Source of the DNA: Loripinus fragilis | Lineage: Eukaryota; Mollusca; Bivalvia; Lucinida; Lucinidae | Assembly: GCA_964019695.1 (NCBI GenBank) | Contig: OZ026525.1 | Location: 83,462,279 to 83,526,278, forward strand | DNA length: 64,000 nucleotides | Reading direction: 5' to 3' | Shown: in pieces, positions 21,691 through 33,251 of the stretch | How positions within the stretch are numbered: the first letter of the stretch is position 1 | Layout of the letters: each line of letters begins with the position of its first letter | Position numbers and translations under genes: made by a program | The notes under the pieces: generated by a model | What the model saw: the letters and a program-made list of their open reading frames with translations, nothing else | The model's database searches: none | What the model was told of the DNA's origin: nothing

Positions 21691-22700
21691 CAGTGATTTG
21701 TAACAATAAAGGGGCCCCCAGGGGCTTTGGGGATCTGGGGAGAATGGCTATTTATTTTCAGGGATCTAGGGAGCACTGGTTATTATTTTAGGGGAGCTGG
21801 GGAGCAAGCTCATAGTTTTGGGGATCTAGGGAGCCCTGCCAAAAAGCAAAAATAATAAAGGAAAAGCCTCCATTTTGTTTGATTTTTTAAAATTTCTTCT
21901 GCTTCTGGGGGGATAGCCCCCCAGACCCCCCATTGTAAATCCCAAATGTACTTATTTTCGTATAACATGTACCTCTAGATTGACCTCAGGAATAATATAT
22001 AGCAATGGCAATTAACTTTTGTTGTTGTTCATTTATCAACCTTAAGATTGTTGATTTTTAGCTGGGTAATAGCATACTTTGGAACGCCCAGATTGCACCA
22101 GATCGCACCATTTTTATCAAAATTTTCCCGGGGGAGCATGCTCCGGACCCCCCTAGCACGAGTCTGGCTGCAGATTGTTACAGTGCTACCTATGCACCGA
22201 CTATGTTATCCTCTTTTTAGATAATAAGCTCATTTTTATAAGAAAACTTAAGAGTGCTGATCAGATATATTACTTATTTAATTTCTCTAATTAAAAAAAT
22301 CAAATCTAGAGAGCATTCCGCCATGCCCACTCTACCAGGTACAGCAACAGCATTTTAAGGAATGGCCTCATACTTTGAGCCATATACCGTGCATTTCATT
22401 GAAATAATTATGACTAAGCCCTGTCTTTACATGTAAAAGGCAAAATATTAAGTTATCATTAAGTCATGTGCTCTTGTATAGCTTCATTGTTTTTAAGTAT
22501 GTGATTTTAATCCTACGAAAAGAAAAATACATTTTGGGGAGAAATGACTTATATTTTTGGGGATCTGGGGAGATGTTGGTCTATTTTTAGGAATTTGGGG
22601 AGCAAAGGCAAAATACTTTTAGGGAGCCAAGGCAACTATTTCCAGGGATCTGGGGAGATCACTGCATTATTTTCAGGGATCAATAAAGGCGCAGACCAGC
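21690..22700 (+). repeat. G-family repeat, copy 2, plus related DNA
   Basis: 22125-22690 matches G copy 1 in order (GGGGGAGCATGC, CCCCCTAGCACGAG, AGCTCATTTTTATAAG, TTACATGTAAAAGG, GATTTTAATCCTACG, then the GGGGAT/GGGGAG clauses). 21710-21840 has additional GGGATCTGGGGAG-type clauses. 21905-21935 has a GGGGGGATAGCCCCCCAGAC hairpin-like motif. The region looks like two related elements side by side. Confidence 0.65.
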
Positions 22701-23800
22701 CTGCGCATCTGCGCAGTCTCATCAGCAACTTTGTTGTCCGCTTTTTTAGATGAATATTATCTACACTTGCTACGAGAAAAATTTCAATTTCTAGCTAGCC
22801 TGTTTAGCCGAAGAGACTGGTTTCAAACTCGCTTTGTTGGAAACCCAGAAGACAGGTTTTCTCGCGTCGTGGCCTGTGTTGCTTGCTCGAAAGCTCTAAG
22901 ACACATATTACAAGTGCAACATATAATAATATTTAAAAAAAACAATGAGGAGGCTGTTCATCAGATATATAAACGGGAGTCACATTATTTGATTGCGCTC
23001 TGCATCGTCTAATACACAAGTCATTCGTAACTACGGCCCATTGAGCCAGGTAACGGCGGGGACTTTGATTTCCTGGCTGCGGGTCCCTGGTGTGACCCTG
23101 TACTAACAGCACATTTGCCCAGCTGGGGCGTGGTTACAAATGGCTGGTGCGCATATTTTTTTCGCCTTTATGCAGTTAGTCATTTGTGACCACGCACCAG
23201 CCCAGAGGAATGTCGAGGACAGTGACTTTGTATCTGCAGTTCCCCATAGTAACCACCACACTGTGGGGACAGCTATTAGGCAAAACCATGACAGTTCTCC
23301 ACCCGTAGTCTGTTATTATACTGCACTGTCATGTTTGTCTAGGTCTATCAAAACCCTAAATTTCCTCCGCATTGTGAAGGCAATGTAAAAGTAAAAACAC
23401 AATACATTTACCAGGCCATGGATATCCCCGTCCTGCTCTGGGGCTGGGGTGAAGCAGTGGTCAGGTGGTTACAAATGACTGGTGCAATATTTATAGCCTA
23501 TAATGCACTTTGCATTAAAATTTAGTTCTCAGCCACCCCAAAACTATAGTGACCCCAAACACAAACTGAGCCAGTGCATGAGTTTTCCAACAATAAGGTA
23601 TGTTCGACCAGCAAAGCCTCATATCAACCTGCGCATACGCACAGTATTCTACGATTGTTAAGCTACATGTACTGACTGAACACCATTTGTAGTTTCTAAG
23701 CTTAAAAAGAGGCTGCAGAGGCTCGTCCGAGTCTACACATGTCAAAATGCCACATTGTTGGAAATCACATGTCACGGCTCAAATATGACATCCGCCGATA
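22680..23800. repeat. Mosaic of dispersed repeats (K and others)
   Basis: AGACCAGCCTGCGCATCTGC (22693-22712) belongs to a dispersed family seen again near 44838, 54915 and 56050. 23108-23205 has an inverted repeat: GTGGTTACAAATGGCTGGTG against CATTTGTGACCACGCACCAG, with a third partial arm near 23465. 23650-23790 (family K) contains TGACTGAACACCATTTG, GAGGCTGCAGAGGCTCGTC, ACATTGTTGGAAATCACATG and TGTCACGGCTCAAA. Its inverted counterpart at 55400-55990 is split by a foldback element. The 93-codon frame at 22731-23012 contains NPEDRFSRV, which recurs as NPEDRVFS on the minus strand near 54800, so it is repeat-derived. Confidence 0.6.
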
Positions 23801-24508
23801 TATTGTTCAACGTATTTCCAAGCACATTCCCACCCCATCACTAGTTTCTCCTTCTGACCACAGCGTTATTTTTATTGGATGAATCCTTTTTCACTTGAAT
23901 CACACCTAACCGATGTGCCCTGTGATTATTTTCTTTTATCATTTATAATTGCCCAGAATTACGTTTTCGCATGCATATTTTGCATTGTATGGTGTCAACA
24001 AATCAGTATTTGGAATAAACAAATAGAAAGTTCAATTTATTTAATAAAACAAGTTGGAAATGTTTTAAATCTGATGATCAGATAAGAAGGGAACACAGAA
24101 AATCAAGGTTTTAAATTGAGGAATAGGGGAACACAGAGATTCATTTTATAGGAACAAGTGGACGGGTACCCACTGGGATTAAGGCCTCAATATTTTCTCG
24201 TATGCCAGAATTCTGTGAGCCCAACTATTGCCATAAATCGCACTTGATGCAACTATTTTGATATGATAAGACACGTTACTTCGTCTTATAAAACTGTATA
24301 ATTATTCATCGGTAGTAAACTAAAGGCAGTCATCCGTACAAAGGTGCATTTAGGGTAAATTAAAAAATGCAGATGCTCAAATGAGAACAAATTCCATCAT
24401 ATCACAGCCCATTTGACATTACATTTTGTAACGAAAAAAATATCACCACTTAGGCTGTGTATAGATGCATTAAATTTTGATGGTCATTGGGCGATCAGTC
24501 CGTACATA
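23801..24508. other. Unannotated stretch
   Basis: AT-rich sequence between families K and J. No gene or repeat boundary recognised. Confidence 0.4.
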
Positions 24509-24509
24509 A

Positions 24510-25215
24510 CGAAATAAACGCAAAAAAGCGTTGTTCACTGAATTCCTGTACGCACAGTAGTCCGGTAGAAAACAAGAATGACCTGGAACTTGATTTTAAA
24601 GTTTTTTTCTTCATGGATTCTTGTTGTTCAGACATAATAGATGATGAATCCAAATGATGCCACTCTGGCATCATTGAGCGTTTTGAAAAATTAAAGATGG
24701 CGTCCAAGATGGCCGTCAGTTATACTCCTTACACCTATCTGACAAACAGGTTCGATAAAAAGAGCTCTAATTTTGACTTTTTATGGATGTTTAGAGGCTA
24801 AATGATACAGACAATTAAAACGGAACATTAATTCGATTCAGAAGGTTGAAATATTAAAGATGGCGCCCAAGATGGCTGTCATTTAGTCCCCTAAGACCTA
24901 TCTGACTAAAAGACGCAATAAAAAGCATTTTAATGTTGACTTTGTATGACTTTTTAGAGTCTAACTGATACAAATGATTAGAATGGAACATTGTTTGATT
25001 CAGAAGGTTGAACTATTTACGATGGTGTCCAAGATTGCCGCCATTTTAAAGCAAAATCCCACTTGAAATCAGAATCACAGTTAATAACCTTTTTTCTTAT
25101 AGTTTTCAACAGTAGTTGCATTCGACGAATTTGACTGGCATGATGTTGTGTTTCATCGTTGTAAAATATCCAAGATGTCGTCCAAGATGGCAGAAATAGC
25201 AGGATGTACACTTAA
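24510..25215 (+). repeat. J family, ~160-bp tandem repeat
   Basis: A leader (CAGTAGTCCGG, ACCTGGAACTTGATTTTAAA, GATGCCACTCTGGCATCATT) is followed by about four units of 153-163 bp. The units start at AAGATGGCGTCCAAGATGGC (24694), with equivalents at 24857, about 25019 and 25172. Units share GACTTT, TTCAGAAGGTTGAA and a paired AAGATGG core. An inverted copy with three units and the same leader is at 29350-29870, and a leader scrap at 21233-21262. AAGATGGC matches the core of the YY1-type zinc-finger motif, an observation only. Confidence 0.8.
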
Positions 25216-25608
25216 GGAATCTTCTAACGCATACAGTAAACAATCTACTACAAACGCTTAATAATGTTAAAAGCATTCAATTTTTTGTTGTTAAACAAAA
25301 ATTCAATATTATTCACATCATGTGTGAAAATTTCAAAACAATACCTTGGTTATTATGCAAACTACAGCTTATTTAATTTGAAAAGGTCAAAATCGGAAGT
25401 CACAAAAATAGGAATTTAGGCTCAATGAGGCAATTTTACTTTCATTTGTCATGCTGAACAATGGAAAGCGTCATTTTGTATAATAAGAATTGTATTGCAT
25501 GAAATTCACGGTGGGTTAGGCGTCAGACACAATGACGACCTTGACAGAAAATATTTATTGGTGGGTCACTGCCTGGTGTTTGAATTCGGATGAGCCCACT
25601 TAGGCTCA
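25216..25608. other. Unannotated stretch
   Basis: No gene or repeat boundary recognised. Confidence 0.4.
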
Positions 25609-25609
25609 A

Positions 25610-25965
25610 CTGGGGGAGGGTTTATTTTAGCTCTGACAGTCTGTGAGTTCAGAGCCATATTCTTTGTTTCATCACAGTATTAATAATTTGATTGTTTCCC
25701 CATGATGATACATTGGATAAGTAAGGAAGCCTCCACACAAGCTTACCGTTTTTTTGACAACAGCATAATCTAGGGCGAAGGTTTGGCCAGTAAAATTAAT
25801 TTAAGCCCCAAGTCAGTAACTTCGACTGAGCGCTCTAAGGCGACGTGTATGTTGTTGTTGGTTAATTATCATTGTTGCTCCTATTGTTTGTTTCATTTTA
25901 GTATTTGGTCCTTGTTTTGTTGTATAGTATTTAGCGTCATTTCTAGTTTTGCAATCATCTCGCTG

Positions 25966-26019
<54 letters not shown>

Positions 26020-26145
26020 TTGCTTAAAAATTGCTTTTAATGGCATGGGACTATTAGTGCTATGTGTCTCTTCCTCGCGGTGCAATGGGTTGGTCTGCAG
26101 TGTGTAATTGTGGTATTTTCTGGCCATATTCTACTGACTTTTTTC
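25610..26145 (+). repeat. H-family repeat, copy 1, with GA array
   Basis: The landmarks GTTTATTTTAGCTCTGACAG, GATGATACATTG, AAGGAAGCCTCCA, TCTAGGGCGAAG, TCTAAGGCGA, TGTTGTTGTTG, TTCTAGTTTTGCAATCATCT, CTCTTCCTCGCGGTGC, TTGGTCTGCAGTGTG and AATTGTGGTATTT recur in order at 37865-38385 and inverted at 40885-41375. A pure GA run (25972-26015) replaces a short AAAAGGAAAAGAAAG in copy 2. No coding capacity or tRNA promoter is visible and the class is unknown. Confidence 0.8.
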
Positions 26146-27165
26146 ATGCGATTTTGAACAGTTGAAATATAAAATGTCCACACTGTGAGTAACACCACCA
26201 GGACTCTGCTGCTAGCTAGCAGAATAAATGTTTAACCATGGCTATCCTGCTCCCGAGATCTAAAGTCAATCGAGCACATATGCGATGCGATTGTCAGGAA
26301 TAATTTAATTACTTGTGTGTGCGCATTGTCCTTTCACTTTAAGATATAGAAGATAGAAGTTGGATGCTTTTTTCTTACTTTATGAACAATAGAATACAAA
26401 CTAACTTACCTTTGAAAATGATTCAAGTCTCATAAATCCATGTTACTAAATGAAATACATTTGACAAATTGCTATTTTTTTTTTCGTATTGATTTGTTTG
26501 AAAAATGGTAAATTTGCGACTTTCGTTTTTTAAAGTTTTCAACTCAAACTTCAATATTTTAAATACTCTTTGTCAGTTTTCTCTGCAAATAGCTATGCAT
26601 TACCGGAAAACAGTGTTCTAATTTATTCCAAAATATTTTTAAATTCGAAATTCCAGTTTTCAAGAAAATGCCAAAACAAAAGTGTATGCGTTCGAAGATT
26701 CCTTAGGTGTATATTGTGGAATCACATGGGTCTTTATTATACACTGCACTGAAAAAAAATAACGGACTTATTTTTTCGTAATGGTAACGTTTTTTTTTGT
26801 GTGTGTCATTGTTCTAGTAATAGTATCCATCAATCCATGCATTACTTTCAAGACTACTTTTGGCTGGATCTGATAATACGAACCTTAATATCATATTATT
26901 CTCATAAAAGTTCCTACTTTGGGCGAACAGTCTGTCAAGAAGTAATGAAGTGATAAATCCCAGGGAATGCTGAACGAACGATATCACCGAAAACTCTGTG
27001 ACAGCGTGCTTACTCAAAGTGCACACCTTATTTAAATCAATATGTGGGAAAATCAGCTTGAAAGTAGTTTATGGATGGATTGCTAAAAATAAAATTACCA
27101 AAAAAAGAGGGAAAATACTATTTACTTATGGAGTGCAGTGTATCAACAAACCAACGAGTTAGAGA
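26146..27165. other. Unannotated AT-rich stretch
   Basis: No gene was recognised. GCTAGCTAGC occurs near 26213. Open frames at 26570-26752 and 26814-27026 lack known motifs. Confidence 0.4.
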
Positions 27166-27169
27166 TATA

Positions 27170-28968
27170 TCTGCATGCTGTAGATGTTAATTACCATCAT
27201 GACTGCTGGTTGGGTGTTACCATTAAAGACATTCCTGCTGCTTAGGAGAAACTGTAAAATACAGACCTGTTGGTCCGGTGCAGTTGTAACAACCATTACT
27301 ACTATACTAGTATGGTGCAAGTGCAACAGACAGCACAGATGGTTTATATTTCTATAACAAATATGAATACTAGTACTGGTCTGGTGCAAGTTTTTCAGAC
27401 ATGCGTGCGTGTAGGTGCAAGTTTAACAGACATGACTGCTGGTTAGGTGCAACTGTTAAAGACATGACAAATGGTCGGATGCAATTGTTACTGACATGGC
27501 TGATGGCTGGGTGCAAATATAACATTCATGAATGCTGATAAGATGGAACTGTAAGAGACGTGCATGCTGATTGTATGCAACATATAAAGACATGACTGCT
27601 GGTCAGGTGCTACAGTAACATACATGCCTGATGGTGTAATTGTGCTTAACGGCCCATTGGTCGGGTACAAGCATAGAAGACATAACTGCGGGTCTGAGGC
27701 AGTGTAACAGACATACCTGCTGGCACTGACAGCCCCATAACTACAAATGTGTTTGCAAATCTTACAGAAATGCATGCTTGTATACGATGTACCAAATGGC
27801 CGGGTGCAACTATTACAAAATATGCCTGCTGTTTCAGAGCAATGTTTAAAGACATGGGTACTGCAACAGACCTGATAGTCTCGTGAAGCTTTTACATATA
27901 TAACTGCTGGCCTGGAGTCTTGGTTTCAGACATGTGTGCTTAATCTAACATGGAAATGGTAAAGATGTCTACTGACCCTGTGGCAATAATGGCTGGGTTG
28001 CTGGTCTGGTACAAGTATAACAGACATGCACACTGATCCAACGCATGAGTACCCAGCATTCCTGTTAGTCGGGTGCAATTGTAACATATATTATTGCTGG
28101 TGTGATGTAACAAACACACATGCCTGCAGATCCTGCGTCGCGGCAACAGGCATACATGTGTGCTGTTTCAGTACCACATAATTTGTATGCGTGCTGGTAA
28201 GAATGTCTGATGTGATGGCCTGGTGGCAATACATGGATGCCGTTTAATGAAACTTCAACACATACGCCTGAGAACTTGGTACCATTCAATCAGACATGTC
28301 TCCTTTGAAAATCAAAGAGAAAAGGTACTCGATCGATGCCCCTCCATCAGACATGCCAACTTAAACTGTGAAACTTTAGTAGGCAAGACTATTGCTACGT
28401 TGTCAATGCAAGATACATGCCTGCTGGTCCAGTGAGACTAGATTGCTATGTCGCTGCAGCTGCACCAAATATGTATTCTGGCCTAGTGTAACTTCCACAA
28501 ACACCACTGTTGTTCAAACATGCCTACTGGTTGTGTGATGTGCAAGATGGGTTTTTTCTGGACCGTTGCCACTCAATCAATATGCCTGCTAATCTTTTAC
28601 CACTCATTCCTGCATGCCTTGCTGGTGAAGTGTATCTCTATTTGCCATACCTGCGTGTATGGTGTCTCACCATCAGCCGTGCGTGCAGGGGCGGAGCCTC
28701 ACTATAGTCCATGCCTTCTGGTGTGATGCCTCATTATCAGCCATGCCTTCTGGTGTGTTGTCTCACCATAGGCCACGCCTTCTGGTGTGGTCCCTCATTA
28801 TCAACCATGCCCATTGTTGTGGTGCCTCACTATAGGCCATGTCTGCTGGTCAGTTGCCACTGCAACCGACATTTTTACTAGTTGAGTGCAAATAGAAGGA
28901 TGACTACAAATATGGTACTACTTGTACAGAGGTGTCATCACATCAGATATGTTTGCTGATCTGGGTCC
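27170..28968. repeat. Diverged 32-bp minisatellite
   Basis: Repeated clauses of the form ACATGACTGCTGGTTAGGTG + CAACTGTTAAAG have a period near 32 bp (for example 27431, 27463 and 27495). A late variant, CATGCCTTCTGGTGTGATGC + CTCATTATCAGC (28705-28870), keeps the same 32-bp spacing. The array is about 1.8 kb, roughly 55 diverged units, and resumes at 29204-29300 after a MITE. The many short open frames on both strands in this stretch are products of the repeat. Confidence 0.8.
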
Positions 28969-29203
28969 AAAATTACAATGTTTCCTTAAAGTTAAGGACG
29001 ACTTAAGCGAAGTATTGATATTTCAAAATGTTACATTAAATGTTTAATAAATTGCCAGGATCGATGCAGTACGTATGGTCAAAGACACGATTGCGATCTA
29101 CAGAAAAAAAACGAAACTATTTTGATTTTAATGAGTTTGAAACGTTATTTTAATCAATACTTAACTTAAGTCTTTCTTAACTTTAAGGAAGCATTGTAAT
29201 TTT
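28969..29203. mobile_element. 235-bp MITE inside the minisatellite
   Basis: The left end AAAATTACAATGTTTCCTTA + AAGTTAAGGACGACTTAAG is mirrored by the right end, whose reverse complement reads AAAATTACAATGCTTCCTTA + AAGTTAAGAAAGACTTAAG. Inverted repeats are about 50 bp. The flanks are GGGTCC (28963-28968) and GGGCCC (29204-29209), a possible six-base target duplication with one change. It is non-coding and its superfamily is not assigned. Confidence 0.88.
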
Positions 29204-29349
29204 GGGCCCTGGTGCCATTCTCAGATATGCCTGCATTTACAGTGCAACTCTATTATACACGCATACCAGGTTTGTTTATTCAAATATGTGTGTTTGTAAA
29301 GGCATCTGGCCTGTTACAAATCCATCATTATGCCTATATGTAGGGTGCC

Positions 29350-29870
29350 GCTCCCACGGGTTTGAAAAATTTGTTGGCTACGATCTTGGACGCCATCTTG
29401 AATATGTCAAATGCTGAGTTATAGCATCACTAGGATCACAAGGATGATGTATGTAATTCAGGTATCAGTAAAATAAGCATTTTGCATGCAAATCCCTGGA
29501 CTTTGTCGGTCTCAGGGAAGATTTTCTTATACTTTTTGTGATAAACTGCCATCTTGGCGGCCATCTTGTCCGCATTCTTATTTTATTTGGTTACATGCTA
29601 GTGTGTTCAGTTAGATTCCAACTTCATAGCAACAATTTAAGAAAGAAAATGGGTTTGAGACATTATTTTCCGTATCACACAGTTTTTCTCTTATAATTGT
29701 CCTCCATCTTGGACGCCATCTTGGATATATCGAAATGCTCAATGATGCCAGAGTGGCATCACTCGGAATTTTCAAGGACAATGTGTGCACTACCAGAATC
29801 AACAAAGAAAAAAGTTTAAAATCAAGTTCCAGGTCCCCCTAAAATTCGCCTGAATACTGCCGGACTACTC
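29350..29870 (-). repeat. J family, inverted copy
   Basis: ATCTTGGACGCCATCTTG (about 29385), GCCATCTTGGCGGCCATCTT (29550) and CCATCTTGGACGCCATCTTG (29703) are the reverse complements of the paired AAGATGG cores of J copy 1. The spacings are about 152-167 bp. The leader CATTTCG...TGATGCCAGAGTGGCATC, AAATCAAGTTCCAGG, GCCGGACTAC follows in inverse order. The copy ends directly at a CT microsatellite. Confidence 0.82.
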
Positions 29871-29920
29871 TCTCTCTTCTCTCTTTCATTCTCTCTACGC
29901 CCTCTCTCTCTACGCCCTCT

Positions 29921-29961
<41 letters not shown>

Positions 29962-29962
29962 T

Positions 29963-30009
<47 letters not shown>

Positions 30010-30106
30010 TTCTACTCTCTATTAACATTTCTCTCTACTTTCATTCTTTACTCTCTCGCTCTCATTCTACTCTATTCCCTCTCTCTCTCTCTCTCTCTCT
30101 CTCTCC
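29870..30106. repeat. CT-rich microsatellite
   Basis: About 235 bp of CT repeats interrupted by TACGCC, ATTCT and TTCTACT variants. It abuts the leader end of the inverted J copy. Another CT array abuts a J scrap at 21055-21262. Confidence 0.88.
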
Positions 30107-31986
30107 AATTCATTTGGTAATTAACTTAAAAAACCATGGGCAGTACGAGAATATAATGAAATGATAGCGAGTGTTCGACTCCCGTGTTTAGTCTTCTGTC
30201 AAATTTCAAGTACGTCATCCGATGGTAAAGAACTGTAATAACGTGCTAGCAGGGAACATTTTTTCATGGAATTGACAGAGGAGCTCTCTGTATGCCTTAG
30301 CATTTACAATGAGGTCCTCACAGGAGTTAGGATGTATTTGTACAAGCCATTTTATTCTAGGGAAATGGAAACAATGCCAAACTGAGGGGAACAAATTTGT
30401 CAGAGAACAGGGAAATTAATAAAACATAAAACATGGAAACAAGTCAATATTTAAGAAGAACAAGGGAACAGGTACCTCATGCGATGGCCTCTATTATAGA
30501 TAACAGAACAAACATCACACCTATAAAACTACTAAACTTGATCTGTTAAAAAAAATTGTACCCAAACTCTAAACGAGTAACAGCTTGTTTACAATGAACA
30601 AGCAGTAAACCGATTGTCCATCTCTTTCTGAAAAGGACGTCACCCAGGTATATTTTGTACTGCAAGTAGTCGCAAAACAATCTAATTAAACATTACATTT
30701 TTACACAAATGGGACGCAATCTGCTTTTATAAGTACAAATATATAACACGCTACGAATACATGTTGTTTTATGCATCTGGAAATAGCTAGAAACAGTGTT
30801 TTTGATTGCCTTTTGCAGCCAGTCGGGCGACAAATGACAATCGAAAAACCGGGCGACAAATTACAATCGAAAACCCTATTACCTACGATTTTTCATCTAC
30901 GTTCGTCGATGGTATCGACGTTTTCGATTGCCGCTTGTCCGGTGTGAAACTTTTAAAATATCTTAAAGATATACAACTCATCTATATCCCTTCTTACAGA
31001 ATGACAAATACTATTGTTTAAAAAGATGCCATTGTGGGGCCTGGGCTGCTGTTACCTGAATATGAGGACCTGTACTTCTATGTAAAATTTAAAAAAAAAC
31101 GTTAAAAGATAAAATAACAGAACGGATTTCCACCGAAACTACACTATCTTCAATATTTTACGGGTATTTGTTATATGGATTACTTTGTCCACCTATACAA
31201 ATATGCAGTGGAAACCCAAATAAGCTTACATATATACAAATACTTTTGAGAATGAACTGAAAACAGACCAAAAAGGTAAATTGCTTTTAAATACGTGTGG
31301 TATTTTATTTTACTGTCGCAATGGCGCAAAGAGTACAGCTATAAAACGTATGCAAACTGTACAAGGTTCATTATTATGGTTTATCAGATCACTTGGTAAG
31401 CAAGCTTCAACAATTACAGTGGGAAGCGTGAAGGGTGCGATGGTTATAGTTTTCCTCTGTAAATATTGCTACAATTTTAAACAATGTCTTTATTGTATTA
31501 GAAACTACATTTTGGACGGTGTTCAGTCAGCCTGGCCATGCAAATTATTTGGTTGAGATTGGAGTACGAAATAAATCTAATATATTTGCACTTTGTAGCT
31601 TTTTTCAAAACTGGAATCTGGCAGTGAGTGCGATTAGAATATACAATACGTTCTGAAAAATTACCTTCTAAGCATGCTCGTGAACAGCAGTGTTACGATG
31701 AAATGACCTACAGTATGCCAAAACCTAATTTTTACATATCAAGTATGAAAACCCTGCAGTTCTTTTTGCATAGCACAAATGAAAAGATAGAAGTCATCAT
31801 ACTTAACATGTTCAAGCTAAAAAGAGCACACGCTGCATTTAGCACAGCCACACTTGAGTCCCAGGTAGGGTTTCTCTGAGAGTTTTAAATATATACGTAC
31901 ATAGTATAGTTTATTTAAGCAACACCTTTGGTACATAAAATTGTAATAATTATCTTATTCATTAGTTAAACATGAAAACATGAGTT
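30107..31986. other. Unannotated stretch with a 26-bp duplication
   Basis: No gene was recognised. 30825-30850 and 30851-30876 are tandem copies of GGGCGACAAATGACAATCGA + AAAACC with one change. Open frames of 71-91 codons (30806-31021, 31281-31556, 31628-31879) show no known domain. Confidence 0.45.
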
Positions 31987-32035
31987 TGGGTGCTCATAAG
32001 AACAGCCTCATTGAAACAGTTCTTTTGAGCACCCA
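31987..32035. repeat. 17-bp-stem hairpin
   Basis: TGGGTGCTCATAAGAAC (31987-32003) pairs with GTTCTTTTGAGCACCCA (32019-32035), with two central mismatches and a 15-base loop. It is not extended outward, so it is shorter than a typical microRNA precursor. Confidence 0.7.
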
Positions 32036-32397
32036 CAACATAATTATGTTTTGAATTACAAATTAGATTTTTATACACAATCTCATTTGGAGGCCTGACG
32101 TAGGCTTGACTGATTTTTTTGGGGGGGTTAAAATTTTGAATAGCGCTGTATTTAAAAAACGCTTATTGAACGGATTCGCTTTATTTTAGATTTCAGATAC
32201 TTAATATGTTTTGCAGACTGATTTTGTGAATTTTCAAAATTTTGCCCTCTTTTTGAGCAAAGATAATAACAAAAACATACAGTGAACCGAAGGGTTGTTA
32301 CGCTGACGACCATCTTTAAACAACACAGTTGATCTCCCCATTGCACGCTTGTGACTGAATTCAAAGACAGATACGTGAAGGTAGGGTACCAGACAAC

Positions 32398-33150
32398 GTA
32401 AGTAAGGGTGCAAACATCAGGAATCGATACAATCAAGTACCACAGCTGACCCAGGATATCAATGGGAAAGTGACAAACTCATAGTTAGACACCACAAACA
32501 AGAGCCAAGAGGGCAGCCCTTTCCCGGCAGGTGACCACAAAGCACATAAAAACAGACGCGCACAAAGACATAGCAAACACATGACAGAACAAAAACATAA
32601 AAGATCTACAAAAGAAGTACCGCCTTGGAATGGTCAGTAAAATATTTTACTGGAGGGCTTAAACCGGTTTAACGGCGCCAACCTCACCCTTAATTCAGGT
32701 GTGGATCAAGACACATAGATATTTGGTTTGCATGAAAGACCCCTAACTTATCAATGCATCATCTCCTAAAACATATAAATCAAACAAGGAGATAAAGCAA
32801 AGATAAGGACTCAACAGTAAATAAAACTGAATAAGGGAGCAAAAGAAATCCAACGGGTAATCCTTGATGGGCCCGACAAACAGCCAAAGCATCAGGCACC
32901 TACCATCTCATCGATAGATAAGTCTTTAAGTCGGAACCATCATAGAGTCTGAAGTGCGACCCACCGGCGTGCAATTAAAGAGGAAGGCGAAGTTGCCAAC
33001 CGTGATTGGGTTGACCACCAATCATGCAGTCTGTTGCAATACACTAATGTTATAGCCAATCTTTTTATAATGGGAAATTATTTTAATGAACTGAGCTGAA
33101 AAATTATTAGAGCCAACAATCTTCTTCAATTTAGCTTGTCTGTACACCTG
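32398..33150 (+). repeat. R1 family, second long copy
   Basis: The head CAGGAATCGATACAATCAAG is followed by the CCCTTTCCCGGCAGGTGACC block and then the long body shared with 15355-16075: GGACTCAACAGTA, GCATCAGGCAC, TAGAGTCTGAAGTG, GTGCAATTAAAGAGGAAGG, TTGGGTTGACCACCAATC, TGAAAAATTATTAG. No protein frame is conserved between the two copies. Confidence 0.85.
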
Positions 33151-33251
33151 TTATCAACGTTTTGTGCCAAGTTTTATTTAAAAAAGTGTCGACTTCCACA
33201 AATATGGCGTAAAAATCATTTAAACCAACTGGACATATGTAAAAATAAGCA

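Noticed and set aside
22731..23012. 93-codon frame with RDWFQTRFVGNPEDRFS
   Set aside because: The NPEDR wording recurs near 54800 on the other strand in unrelated context, so it belongs to a dispersed repeat and not a gene.
27170..28726. Short open frames on both strands of the 32-bp minisatellite
   Set aside because: They follow the repeat wording, are in different frames and have no domain.
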